From IMG/VR virus record IMGVR_UViG_3300020202_000181, positions 1 to 31,875 of that record: DNA of 31,875 nucleotides. One strand, 5' to 3'. The notes beneath the pieces are model-generated. The model was not told the DNA's origin. It ran no database searches and was given only the letters and a program-made list of their open reading frames with translations. The stretch comes from a virus. Position numbers and translations under genes: made by a program. Shown one piece after another: positions 1 to 7,440 of this stretch (its first letter is position 1; each line of letters starts with the position of its first letter).

Positions 1-171
1 TTGGCTGGCTTGCTTCTGCCGTCGTGCCAGCTCTTCTTCGATCAAATCGTTCTCAAACAGATTCCACAGTTGGTCAACCACACTGGTCACCCAATTGTGT
101 GCTTCCTGTGGTTTAAAGTCGTTCATGCGACGCCGCAGCAGGTCGCGTGCTTTCGCCCTTACGCCCGTCAT
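1..171 (-). CDS. Partial hypothetical protein, cut by the window edge
   Basis: An open frame starts at ATG 171 and runs 57 codons to position 1 without a stop, so the gene continues outside the window. Its start overlaps the stop of the upstream methyltransferase as ATGA (168-171), which supports it as the next gene of the leftward late operon. The visible N-terminus is basic and then amphipathic (MTGVRAKARDLLRRRMNDF), with an acidic/basic helix ending near ARRQKQASQ. No family is recognised. Its place behind virion and modification genes allows a structural role, but that is inference only. Confidence 0.6.
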   Translation of the reverse strand, partial: MTGVRAKARDLLRRRMNDFKPQEAHNWVTSVVDQLWNLFENDLIEEELARRQKQASQ

Positions 172-761
172 TTCTGCACCCTCCGAGCCACAACCGTAAT
201 GATCCAGTCGGGATGTTCGGGACGACGCAGCCGCCCGTCGTCGAAGTTAATCTCAACAATCTCGTAGCCGAGGGCTTCGAGGACGACCTTCAGACTGTGA
301 CGGTCAAAGTAGAAGATGTGCTCGCCAGGACGGTAATGCGGCCAGCCAATGATGGGACGAGCCAGCAGGCTTTCCAGATTCGGGGTGGAGATAAATATCC
401 ACTCAGGATTGATGGCCGAAATGTTGTTGAAGAATTCAGGGTCGTGCTCAATGCTGTCCCACATCGTCAGAACGTCGATGATGTGCCGAGGAGCAACAGC
501 CCCCTGAATGACCTTCTCTTCCCAAGGCTTCGACGTAAAACCGCACGCCGGATTAATGTCGTAATTCAAGCGGTTGAATGTGCTTGGCCCGAAAGCGTTG
601 AACGTCCCAGGTCCACAGCCGTAATCCAACAGCGTCCCGCCCTTCACGTACTTTGTCACCAACGCCCAGCGTCCAGTGTGAATCGCCTTGCCTAATGGTG
701 TTTGTCCTAGCTGCAAATAACGGTCTTTGTAATCTTCGTTATAAATGCTCGTCCAACTCAT
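168..761 (-). CDS. Class I SAM-dependent methyltransferase
   Basis: 197 aa. A glycine-rich motif I (LLDYGCGPGTF, residues 44-54) binds S-adenosylmethionine, followed by an acidic stretch and a conserved central motif (DVLTMWDSIEHDP) typical of small-molecule or sugar methyltransferases of the Methyltransf_23/11 type. The C-terminal part (PGEHIFYFDRHSLKVVL, then ALGYEIVEI) matches the usual end of that fold. No DNA methyltransferase DPPY/NPPY motif is present, so DNA is an unlikely substrate. The ATG at 761 overlaps the TGA of the glycosyltransferase gene (ATGA), and GGGTGGGG precedes it. Coupling to a glycosyltransferase suggests a shared glycan or modified-protein substrate; that is inference. 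Confidence 0.85.
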   Translation of the reverse strand: MSWTSIYNEDYKDRYLQLGQTPLGKAIHTGRWALVTKYVKGGTLLDYGCGPGTFNAFGPSTFNRLNYDINPACGFTSKPWEEKVIQGAVAPRHIIDVLTMWDSIEHDPEFFNNISAINPEWIFISTPNLESLLARPIIGWPHYRPGEHIFYFDRHSLKVVLEALGYEIVEINFDDGRLRRPEHPDWIITVVARRVQK

Positions 762-1783
762 ACCCCACCCTTTCTGAGATTCTTGTACACGTAGTCAACA
801 CGCTTCAGAATGTCCTCAGTCCTAAACTGCTTCATACAAGCTGTTGCTAAAAATTCGTTCTTGTCCGTCACCACTTCGTTCTCGCAGTCGCCTCGGTAGT
901 AAATGGCGCGGTGGCAAGGACTGCAATAAATCGGAGCCTGGATGCTAAAGTCGTTCTTCTGGTACTGCGTCATCTGCCACACGCTGGATGTGGTGGCTAA
1001 GAAGATTTTGGGCGTACCGAACATGCCAGCAGCCACCAGCAGGAACGTCTCTGGGCCAATGACCATATCCGCGTATTGCGTGCGATGAACCGCCTGCTTC
1101 AAACTTACGTCATCACCGATCATCGTCCCTACGCGGGGATGCTTAAACACCCACGGTCTGCACGTCTCATCACCAGCCAGGTAAATAAAGGCGTCTGGAT
1201 AGTGGGCTAAAATCTGTTCGCAAATCTCTCGGTAGCTGTGGACAACCTTCTGTGCCGTGCTGCCAGCCAACGCCAGGATGACAACGAATTGCCCTTCGTG
1301 CTCCTTTCGCCACCGCTCACAGTTGGCAATTTGCTCAGGCGTAAAGTACATGCCCTGCAGGTTGATGTTCTTAGGCACCTCTAAACCGCACCGCTTAAAC
1401 ACCGCATCGTAGAAACCGCTCTTTCCGTAGAAAGCCCTACGTTCGCCTACCGGCCAATAGAACTGCTCCTGAAACGCCTCACCAATACACTCCACTTCAA
1501 GGGTGCCATTCAGATTTATCTCAACGTCCGCCTTCACCTGCTTTCGTACCTTCTCCCAGCGAGCGTGAAACAAGGCGTCGTACTCGGACCGATCTTTGCC
1601 CTCGTAGTCCGTATACACCGCTATCTGCTTAAACCGTGGATCGTCGTAGAAGAGGGCGTAACCTTTCGTATTGGTTTCCAAATACACATCAAATTTCTCA
1701 GTAAGTATCGGTATCAGCGGACACCAATACAGGTGGTCCCCGAGCGCCCGATAAGCGATAAGGAGCAGTTTAGGCTTGGACAC
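758..1783 (-). CDS. Glycosyltransferase family 9 (heptosyltransferase-like)
   Basis: 341 aa. The N-terminus KLLLIAYRALGDHLYWCPLI matches the GDH-type loop of GT9/ADP-heptose LPS heptosyltransferases. The C-terminal half has FVVILALAGSTAQKVVHSYR and then ADMVIGPETFLLVAAGMFGTPKI, the acceptor/donor-site segment of this GT-B fold. Three late cysteines (YCSPCHR, RGDC) are typical of phage and environmental members. The start is GTG 1783 with AAAGG about 11 nt upstream; it overlaps the HNH stop by 14 nt and ends in ATGA with the methyltransferase. It probably transfers a sugar to a virion protein or host surface glycan. The fold assignment is firm; the substrate is unknown. Confidence 0.85.
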   Translation of the reverse strand: MSKPKLLLIAYRALGDHLYWCPLIPILTEKFDVYLETNTKGYALFYDDPRFKQIAVYTDYEGKDRSEYDALFHARWEKVRKQVKADVEINLNGTLEVECIGEAFQEQFYWPVGERRAFYGKSGFYDAVFKRCGLEVPKNINLQGMYFTPEQIANCERWRKEHEGQFVVILALAGSTAQKVVHSYREICEQILAHYPDAFIYLAGDETCRPWVFKHPRVGTMIGDDVSLKQAVHRTQYADMVIGPETFLLVAAGMFGTPKIFLATTSSVWQMTQYQKNDFSIQAPIYCSPCHRAIYYRGDCENEVVTDKNEFLATACMKQFRTEDILKRVDYVYKNLRKGGV

Positions 1784-2213
1784 GCGGATGCCAACCTTTC
1801 TGAAAATATCCAGTTACGTTTTGCTTATACGTGCGCATAGCATGGCAGTTAGCGCACACCACATCGCACTTCGCTATCTCTTCTTTGATCTTCGAAAGCG
1901 AATTACACGACATGTACATCTTGCCTACGTTGTATTTCTTAGTGGCCGGGTCGCGGTGGTCAAAGTGCATAACATACGGTTCAAACGTTTGACCGCAGTC
2001 CTTGCAAGGAACTGATTTCTGCTCCCATACATACCGCTTCAAGCGTTCTCGATTCCTTCGATTCGCCGCTTTCCACCGACTGCTATCTTGTGCGTATTTC
2101 TCCCGTCTGCGCCGATTCTGTCGTTCACGCACATCTGGCCGTGAGTAATAAAGCTTGTAATACTCACGTAACTTCTCTCTATTCCGTTCGTGCCACGTCT
2201 GCTTCTTCTCCAC
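1770..2213 (-). CDS. HNH homing-type endonuclease
   Basis: 147 aa. The first about 80 residues are a highly basic helical DNA-binding region (NREKLREYYKLYYSRPD...RRRREKY). The nuclease core follows: CKDCG, MHFDHRDP (catalytic His/Asp), then a second Cys pair in VVCANCH. This is the zinc-supported HNH layout of free-standing phage homing endonucleases. The start is GTG 2213 with GGAGGAAAG before it. The gene sits between the capsid genes and the glycosyltransferase and overlaps the latter by 14 nt, so it is probably a mobile insertion. Its N-terminal composition resembles that of the split HNH gene at 6924-7440, suggesting a shared family within this genome. Confidence 0.82.
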   Translation of the reverse strand: MEKKQTWHERNREKLREYYKLYYSRPDVRERQNRRRREKYAQDSSRWKAANRRNRERLKRYVWEQKSVPCKDCGQTFEPYVMHFDHRDPATKKYNVGKMYMSCNSLSKIKEEIAKCDVVCANCHAMRTYKQNVTGYFQKGWHPRVQA

Positions 2214-2236
2214 CTTTCCTCCACCTTTAAAATCGT

Positions 2237-2259
2237 CGGGGTTTTTAAAAGGAACCCCG
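2237..2259 (-). terminator. Hairpin between decoration gene and HNH gene
   Basis: CGGGGTT (2237-2243) and AACCCCG (2253-2259) form a perfect 7-bp stem with a 9-nt loop, and the loop side is T/A-rich. It lies upstream (in minus orientation) of the decoration-like gene's end and HNH start, in the only sizeable gap of this part of the operon. Read on the minus strand, the stem is followed by CGATTTTAAA rather than a clean T-run, so it could be a leaky terminator or an RNA-processing hairpin. Confidence 0.35.
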
Positions 2260-2276
2260 GAAACCTTTACTGACTA

Positions 2277-2678
2277 TTAGCCTTTGTAACCGAGCGAGAA
2301 AATAATCGCCGGGGTAGAAGCCACAGTACCAGCAACGTTCGTGACAACGATCTCATCGCCTTCGTCAAACTCCGTCGAAGTGAGAGTGGTCGTGAACACA
2401 GAACCGTTCGCATTGGTGCCGAACGCCTGGGTGCCGATCGCGGTAACCGCACCAGTGCCACCGACAGATTTGCCGATGGTGATGGTGGGACCAGCCGCCG
2501 TGCCGCCAGTGATGGCGCGGATACGAGCCTGATTCAGCTTCAGTCCCTCAACTGCAACGGGGATGCGAAGAAGAACCGTGTCGGAAGCCGCAGTGCCAGG
2601 AACGGATATGCCAGTGTTGTTAGGGACGATCACCACAAGGTTACGCGCCCTATCAGCATCGTAAGGTAGATTAGCCAT
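2277..2678 (-). CDS. Putative capsid decoration/head protein
   Basis: 133 aa, rich in Gly, Ala, Thr, Val and Ile and almost free of Cys and His (none seen). It has the beta-rich composition of phage decoration or stabilisation proteins, for example GTAASDTVLLRIPVAVEGL and TITIGKSVGGTGAVTAIG. It directly follows the major capsid gene, 17 nt downstream, with an excellent AGGAGG ribosome binding site. High expression right after the coat gene is what is expected of a head decoration or cement protein. No family signature is recognised, so the function rests on position and composition; a minor head or tail protein is possible. Confidence 0.75.
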   Translation of the reverse strand: MANLPYDADRARNLVVIVPNNTGISVPGTAASDTVLLRIPVAVEGLKLNQARIRAITGGTAAGPTITIGKSVGGTGAVTAIGTQAFGTNANGSVFTTTLTSTEFDEGDEIVVTNVAGTVASTPAIIFSLGYKG

Positions 2679-2695
2679 TAGTTATATCCTCCTGA

Positions 2696-3655
2696 TTAAG
2701 CACTAGCGCCAGCCGAGGCCCATTTAATGACCGCAGCGTCGCCTTCGTTGGTGAACTCAAGGGCAAAGCCCCCGAGCCAATACCAAGCCAGACCCTTAGA
2801 CCGACCGTAGTCTGTGACTTCTTTCGCCCTGATTTGCTCAGGCACCGCAACCGCTTCGATAACCGGCTTCCCAACAAACATGAAGCCTTCGAGCGAGTTG
2901 GCACCAGGCCAGGACTTCGCAGAAGTAGTGCGAGCAGAGAGGTTGTAGGTATTCCGCGTCGCGTTGTTGTCCTTCATGATGCGAATGTTATGCACCATTC
3001 CGACTTCATCGCTGGCGATTTTCTGATACCCCAACTCGCTGTACTGCTGAACGCTAACCATCGCGCCCTTCAGGCCTTCAACAGCCTCAAGAGAACCAAT
3101 GAAGATAGCATCCCCAACCATCTGCTTCCGTTTCTCAAGTTCGAGCTGCATCTTGCGAAGATGGCGCTCATTGAGAACCGACGTGTTGGTAGCCGTCGCC
3201 GTTCCGTTCGTGGTCAGTGCATGACCGTCGGTAGCCGTACCAACATAGTACAGCGGCGTGGCGTTGAACTGCGCATGGCAGGCAGCATCCGTAACCTTAA
3301 CCATGTCGTCCCGCAAACCTTTTTCGATAACACGCTCAAGTTCGAATTGCGAGAGTTTTTCGAGCTTGAAGGAAAAGGGAATCGAGTTCCCGTATTCCGT
3401 AATTGTGAGAGTACCCTTCGTGATCGCCTGACTGGACTGGTGCATCGTATTCGTCTCAAGCAGTGATCCGCCGATGGTGCCAAGATTCGCAACACGATCC
3501 CAGTTGAAGGAATCGCCGGGCTCTTTGCTGAACCCGTCTTTCAGTTCCGTGAACTTCCGGAACTTGAGGAGCGGCTGCGCGGAATAGCGCAGGAACTTGG
3601 ACAACTTCGGGCTGAAGTGAACTCCACTGTCATTAACCCACAGTGGTGCAGCCAT
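2696..3655 (-). CDS. Major capsid protein (N4-gp56-like, HK97 fold)
   Basis: 319 aa. Pattern features match the N4-gp56 group of coat proteins: an N-terminal arm, then KGTLTITEYGNSIPFSFKL, SQFELERVIEKGLRDDMVK and DAACHAQFNATPL, followed by a middle part on element positions (LRKMQLELEKRKQ) and a C-terminal alpha/beta segment ending at KWASAGASA. The gene lies between scaffold and a decoration-like gene, the canonical position. Its ribosome binding site (GGAGG) lies inside a short hairpin at 3660-3681. This protein would form the icosahedral shell assembled around the scaffold. Confidence 0.88.
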   Translation of the reverse strand: MAAPLWVNDSGVHFSPKLSKFLRYSAQPLLKFRKFTELKDGFSKEPGDSFNWDRVANLGTIGGSLLETNTMHQSSQAITKGTLTITEYGNSIPFSFKLEKLSQFELERVIEKGLRDDMVKVTDAACHAQFNATPLYYVGTATDGHALTTNGTATATNTSVLNERHLRKMQLELEKRKQMVGDAIFIGSLEAVEGLKGAMVSVQQYSELGYQKIASDEVGMVHNIRIMKDNNATRNTYNLSARTTSAKSWPGANSLEGFMFVGKPVIEAVAVPEQIRAKEVTDYGRSKGLAWYWLGGFALEFTNEGDAAVIKWASAGASA

Positions 3656-3659
3656 TTGT

Positions 3660-3681
3660 AGCCTCCGTTATTTTGGAGGCT
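3660..3681 (-). promoter_or_regulatory. Hairpin that holds the capsid gene ribosome binding site
   Basis: On the minus strand AGCCTCC and GGAGGCT form a perfect 7-bp stem with the 8-nt loop AAAATAAC. The 3' arm contains the GGAGG that serves the major capsid ATG (ATG at 3655). Pairing would hide the ribosome binding site, or the hairpin could block 3' exonucleases and define the 5' end of a stable capsid mRNA. The structure is visible directly; its effect on expression is inferred. Confidence 0.55.
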
Positions 3682-3698
3682 CTACTGGTCAGAACTAC

Positions 3699-4601
3699 TT
3701 AAACGCGAGGGGAAACCTTTCCCTTCCACTTAAGATAGTCATCCACTGAATCTGTTTCTTCTTCCTCTTCGTCGTTCTTTTCATCAACCGGCTTTGAACC
3801 GGGATTTCCAGACACTTTCGCGGCAGCAGCCTTACGCTGTTTCTTCTCTTCAAGAGTTGTTTCTTTCTTAATCGGAACAAACAAGGCAGCAACTGTAGGA
3901 AACACTTCGGTTTTATAAACCTCTTCCCACTTAGCCGGATTGCGATATTCGTCTTCCGTGATGTCGCCTTCCTCAACCTTTTTCAGCATGAGTTCAGCCA
4001 AGTCACTTCCAGCGAGGCGGAAACCTGGGTAACCTTCTTTCGCAAGGCGCTCATCCGTTTGACGGGTGCGCTCCATACGAAGCTGGTATGCCTCTTTCTG
4101 TTTCCGCTCTTCCTCCGCTTTCCTTTCGGCTTCAAGGGCCTGAAGGCGTGCGGTCAGGTTCTTAACTTTCGGGTCAGAAGATTCAGACTCTATGGACTCT
4201 TCTTCATTTCGGGGAGCTGACGCAGCTTGAAGTTTCTGCTCCATGGCCTTGATTTTTTCGTCAAGTTGCCGCTGAAGTTCTCGAAGCTTGCGATTGGCTT
4301 CCTTACGTTTTTCTCGTTCTTCCTGTAGAGCCTTCTCTTTATTGCTTAACAGCTCTTCGGTCTTGTCAACCTTCGGAGCCTTTTCTTCTTTCCCACCTTT
4401 TGTTTCTTCCTTAACGGAGGAAGAATCCGATTGCGTCTCAGTAACGGCGGACGCGTCCGACTCTTCGTTTACTTCTTCTGCTTCCTCAGATTGACCGTGG
4501 GCTTTCTCAAATTGGTCATGAAAGCCGTCTCTCTGATTTTCGACAAGGAACGGTGCTTCGTTCTCCGTCACTTGTCCATCTTGCTTCTGCTCACCTTCCA
4601 T
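3699..4601 (-). CDS. Capsid scaffolding protein
   Basis: 300 aa, very acidic and Lys/Glu/Gln-rich, with almost no hydrophobic core. A long coiled coil runs through roughly residues 80-190 (KEKALQEEREKRKEANRKL, then LEAERKAEEERKQKEAYQL). The C-terminus turns basic (KKQRKAAAAKV) and then ends in an acidic run and KWKGKVSPRV; scaffolds commonly bind the coat through a charged C-terminal segment. It sits directly upstream of the major capsid gene, as scaffolds usually do, with AAAGGAGCTAAAG before ATG 4601. No protease domain is visible, so it does not look like a protease-scaffold fusion. Confidence 0.8.
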   Translation of the reverse strand: MEGEQKQDGQVTENEAPFLVENQRDGFHDQFEKAHGQSEEAEEVNEESDASAVTETQSDSSSVKEETKGGKEEKAPKVDKTEELLSNKEKALQEEREKRKEANRKLRELQRQLDEKIKAMEQKLQAASAPRNEEESIESESSDPKVKNLTARLQALEAERKAEEERKQKEAYQLRMERTRQTDERLAKEGYPGFRLAGSDLAELMLKKVEEGDITEDEYRNPAKWEEVYKTEVFPTVAALFVPIKKETTLEEKKQRKAAAAKVSGNPGSKPVDEKNDEEEEETDSVDDYLKWKGKVSPRV

Positions 4602-4664
4602 CTTTAGCTCCTTTAACGGGGGCTAGCCCGAATGCTCGTTTAACGTCCGGCAGACGAAGTTGCT

Positions 4665-5024
4665 TCAAATTGTCTTTAGATAAGTGGCTATGCGGTCCAT
4701 CCAGCCTTGCTCTTTGGCTGTTTCGAACGCCTCACGTCCTCGATTGCGATACTCTTCGATGGATCGCGGAAGAACGTTGTCGTAAAAATCAATCATCGTC
4801 TGACAGCGACGAATACCCTCAATATCTGTAGGGTCGATAGTTGTCAGCTTCTCCACCATCGCATCCCTGTTGTCTTTCCAAACCCTTCGCAGCACCTTCC
4901 ACTCTTCGCTTTTAAGAACCGTCTCCAGCATGTGACGGTCTTCAAGCTTCGCCATCGTTGTGTAGAATTCCTGTTTCTCAAGCTCCTTCTCAGAAAGCTC
5001 TTTACCCACCTCTTCAATTTCCAC
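4665..5024 (-). CDS. Conserved-position head gene, unknown function
   Basis: 119 aa, helical and charged (EVGKELSEKELEKQEFYTTMAKLEDRHML), with a WKVLRRVWKDNRDAM segment and DPTDIEGIRRCQTMIDFYDNVL. The start is GTG 5024, one base past the portal stop (5026), with GGAGGG just upstream. Location between portal and scaffold suggests a small head-assembly or portal-associated protein. No domain is recognised. An alternative is a helix-rich chaperone-like factor. Confidence 0.72.
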   Translation of the reverse strand: MEIEEVGKELSEKELEKQEFYTTMAKLEDRHMLETVLKSEEWKVLRRVWKDNRDAMVEKLTTIDPTDIEGIRRCQTMIDFYDNVLPRSIEEYRNRGREAFETAKEQGWMDRIATYLKTI

Positions 5025-5025
5025 C

Positions 5026-6927
5026 CTACCCTCCTATCTGTGCCGAAAGAGCGTCAACAAACTCAGGATTCAGTTCTGGCTCTTCGTTCCCTTGCGGAGC
5101 ATTCTGTCCTTCCACCACCTGCGACTGCTCGCCACCTTCGCTAGAAGGCTGGCCTGGAGCAGCGGCCTCAGCCGGGGGAGGCTCAACAGGAATCAGGTAC
5201 TTCTCCAAGTTCGGCATCCCAAGTTCAGGCAGCAGTTCCGCCTGCATTGCGCCGAGGTCGTACAGCTTCGGATTCTGGATTTTGATGCCGCTCTTCAAGG
5301 CGAGAATGACGGAGTTGTTGGATTGCTGCACACTTTGCATTGCAGCCATGATCCGCTGCGAACGGATGTTGCGGCCCACTTCAGTTAAGCCAGCCTCCAC
5401 TTCCAAATCAAAATCAAACTCAAGGTCGTAAATATTGTCATGGTCTTTCGGTGCGATGCCCTGCTGTCGCAACGCTTCGTTGGCCACCCTAAAGATCCTC
5501 TCGTCCGTCTCAAACAGCTGAATGTGGCGAGCGAGGTTGTAGATGAACTGGCGAACCAGCGTCTGCCCGATCGTCTCAATGAACAGGTCGTGCTTGGCGT
5601 TCGCTTCAGAAAGATTGATCTGTGCGACGGTGGCCTTCTGCGTGTTGGACGAACCCTGCTTCGTGGGGTTAACGCCGTCCATCTCCTCCATCATTCCGAT
5701 GTACTGCGCCACTTCAACGTAGGAGCTTTGGGTAACGTCACGCACTTCAAGAGGCTTCACACCATTCACATCATCCGCAGCAATCGTCACACCAGGACCA
5801 GATTTACGGAGTGATTGCTTATCCACATTCGCAAACCGACTGTACACATGCCGCGTGTTCATGGCGAGCAGGACGTTATCTTTGCGAAGGTTGACGGTGA
5901 GGTTGATGGATTCTTGCGGACCTTCCAGAACTTCCGGCAGACCTTCGGGCACGGGCTTGTGCGGATCAATCAGCATGTGCCCAATCGAAAGGGGATACTC
6001 TTTGCCGTAAGGCGAGCACACCGTCTCCAACAGATCAACCTGCTTATCCGGGTTGATGACCGTGTAATACAGCTTCCCTTTGTGCTTGAAGAAAATCTTA
6101 AGAACCAGGAAACGTCGCAGGTACTCGTTCGCCTTCGGCGTTTCACTGCCGCGCTCAGGATAGGCGTGGCCTACAGCCCCACCAGAATAGTTCAGTCCAT
6201 CGCTCGTGCTGGAACCCTTGTACGGATCTTGGGTGTTGGTATAACGGACATCACGCGGTTCAGACGAAGGGGGAAGTTCCTCTGTCAACTTGCTGATGTT
6301 CTTGTAGCCCTCTTCTTCCATCTGATCCATCGTCATCCAGTCTTCGAAGATGGCGAAGCGCATACGTTGCGGATCGCCGCTGGCTAACTCAGGCCAATCA
6401 AGGCACACCTGCTCGATGGGATAAACGGTCAAATCCGGCTCGTCAATGCCCTGCTCTTCGTTCCACTTCCATGTCTGAAGGATGACGGAGAAGCCGGGGG
6501 TGATGCAGTTGAAGATGGCCGTAACCAGCTTCACAAAGAGGTTGCGACGGCGAAGCATCCAGTTGAATCGGTACTTCGTCATGGTTTCCAGCACCTTCGC
6601 CTTGACGTAATCCTGCTGCTCGTCACGTCCAACAATGCGAAGTTTGTTCTGGTCCATCAGGTACGCCTGAACCGCAGAGGCCAACAGACGGGTGCAGTCG
6701 CTCCAAATCTTGCGGAAATAAAGTTTGTTCTTGCCCGTCACTTGAGAGCGGGTAGACTCTTCCTCCACAGGAATGCCTTTGGTCAAACGCATGTTGCGAG
6801 CAATGCGAGGGTCAATGGCCTGCTCACGATACGACTTGCTATCACGCCAATACGCCAACAGCTTGCCCATCAGCTTTGGTGTGAGCGAAAGATGATCTTC
6901 GTCAGAAACTAAAATGTTCGGGTCTAT
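5026..6927 (-). CDS. Portal protein, possible ATA start
   Basis: About 633 aa from the proposed start. It contains the portal-type wing and stem (KLLAYWRDSKSYREQAIDP, then SDCTRLLASAVQAYLMDQ, PLSIGHMLIDPHKPVPEG and GPQESINLTVNLRKDN) and a Pro/Gly/Gln-rich tail. It forms the dodecameric DNA-entry ring at one vertex. Start choice is unclear. In-frame ATG 7005 would add a Cys-rich 26-residue leader read out of frame through the HNH gene, and ATG 6870 would cut the conserved-looking DPNILVSDEDHL. GGAGG lies 7 nt before an in-frame ATA at 6927, which overlaps the HNH stop as ATAG, so ATA is the best-placed start. ATA initiation is rare; treat it as a hypothesis. Confidence 0.85.
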   Translation of the reverse strand: MDPNILVSDEDHLSLTPKLMGKLLAYWRDSKSYREQAIDPRIARNMRLTKGIPVEEESTRSQVTGKNKLYFRKIWSDCTRLLASAVQAYLMDQNKLRIVGRDEQQDYVKAKVLETMTKYRFNWMLRRRNLFVKLVTAIFNCITPGFSVILQTWKWNEEQGIDEPDLTVYPIEQVCLDWPELASGDPQRMRFAIFEDWMTMDQMEEEGYKNISKLTEELPPSSEPRDVRYTNTQDPYKGSSTSDGLNYSGGAVGHAYPERGSETPKANEYLRRFLVLKIFFKHKGKLYYTVINPDKQVDLLETVCSPYGKEYPLSIGHMLIDPHKPVPEGLPEVLEGPQESINLTVNLRKDNVLLAMNTRHVYSRFANVDKQSLRKSGPGVTIAADDVNGVKPLEVRDVTQSSYVEVAQYIGMMEEMDGVNPTKQGSSNTQKATVAQINLSEANAKHDLFIETIGQTLVRQFIYNLARHIQLFETDERIFRVANEALRQQGIAPKDHDNIYDLEFDFDLEVEAGLTEVGRNIRSQRIMAAMQSVQQSNNSVILALKSGIKIQNPKLYDLGAMQAELLPELGMPNLEKYLIPVEPPPAEAAAPGQPSSEGGEQSQVVEGQNAPQGNEEPELNPEFVDALSAQIGG

Positions 6928-7289
6928 GACACAGCCTCCAAAACTCGTTCTGCAACATGAGGACACGCACCACCGTAGCGCGTAGCAAAATTGCAGTTCA
7001 TGCAAAGTAATCTAAATCTGTCTTTCGGCCATCCACGACGCTTCAAATCCAGATACAGCATCGCACCGCCCTTAATGCCTAAAACTTTTCTGTGAAACTT
7101 CCCGTCCCTGTAGATGTGGTCGATCGTCAAAAACGGCTCTCTAAATTCACCACAGCAAGCACACGCACCGCCATAAGCGAGAATTGTTTCCTTTTTGAGG
7201 CGAGCCATTCGCTCTCGCTCCCTAGCAGACTGAACAGAACTGTTCTTTTTCTGCCACCGTTTGCTCACTTCTCGATAGTGCGGGGGCAT
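6924..7289 (-). pseudogene. HNH endonuclease, C-terminal part after frameshift
   Basis: About 121 aa from ATG 7289. It carries the nuclease core: CACCGEFREPFLTIDHIYRD (Cys pair and catalytic DH), then LKRRGWPKDRFRLLCMNCNF with the second Cys pair. It lacks the basic N-terminal domain, which is encoded in the other frame (7222-7440). Restart at ATG 7289, immediately beside the frameshift, could give a separate nuclease polypeptide. It ends at TAG 6926-6924 just before the portal. Whether one protein is made by slippage or the gene is dead cannot be told from sequence. Confidence 0.75.
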
Positions 7290-7440
7290 TAGCCCAGTAC
7301 TTCTCACGAACACGCTTCAGCGTACGTTTGTGATTCTTCCAATACCGCGCTCTGTCTAAGGCGTGGATCTTCTCTCGATTGACAGCTCTGTACTTTCGCA
7401 TCCAATCCCGCTGGTAAAGTCGGTTCTCTTCGGGCGTCAT
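7222..7440 (-). pseudogene. HNH endonuclease, N-terminal part
   Basis: 72 aa. The first about 54 residues (ENRLYQRDWMRKYRAVNREK to REKYWANAP) match the basic repeat-like N-terminus of the HNH gene at 1770-2213. After P54 the frame reads non-homologous residues to a stop at 7222. Removing one C from the C5 run (G5 on the plus strand, 7282-7286) would join ...YWANAP directly to HYREVSKRWQ of the downstream frame, giving one normal HNH protein. ATG 7440 overlaps the large terminase TGA (ATGA). This is either a real one-base mutation, a slippage site or a base-calling error. Confidence 0.72.

Noticed and set aside
2834-3466. Long plus-strand frame opposite the capsid gene
   Set aside because: It is a shadow of the major capsid gene; it has no ribosome binding site and unusual residue content.
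6928-7005. Extending the portal to ATG 7005
   Set aside because: The extra 26 residues are Cys-rich and read through the HNH gene in another frame; GGAGG is placed for 6927 instead.
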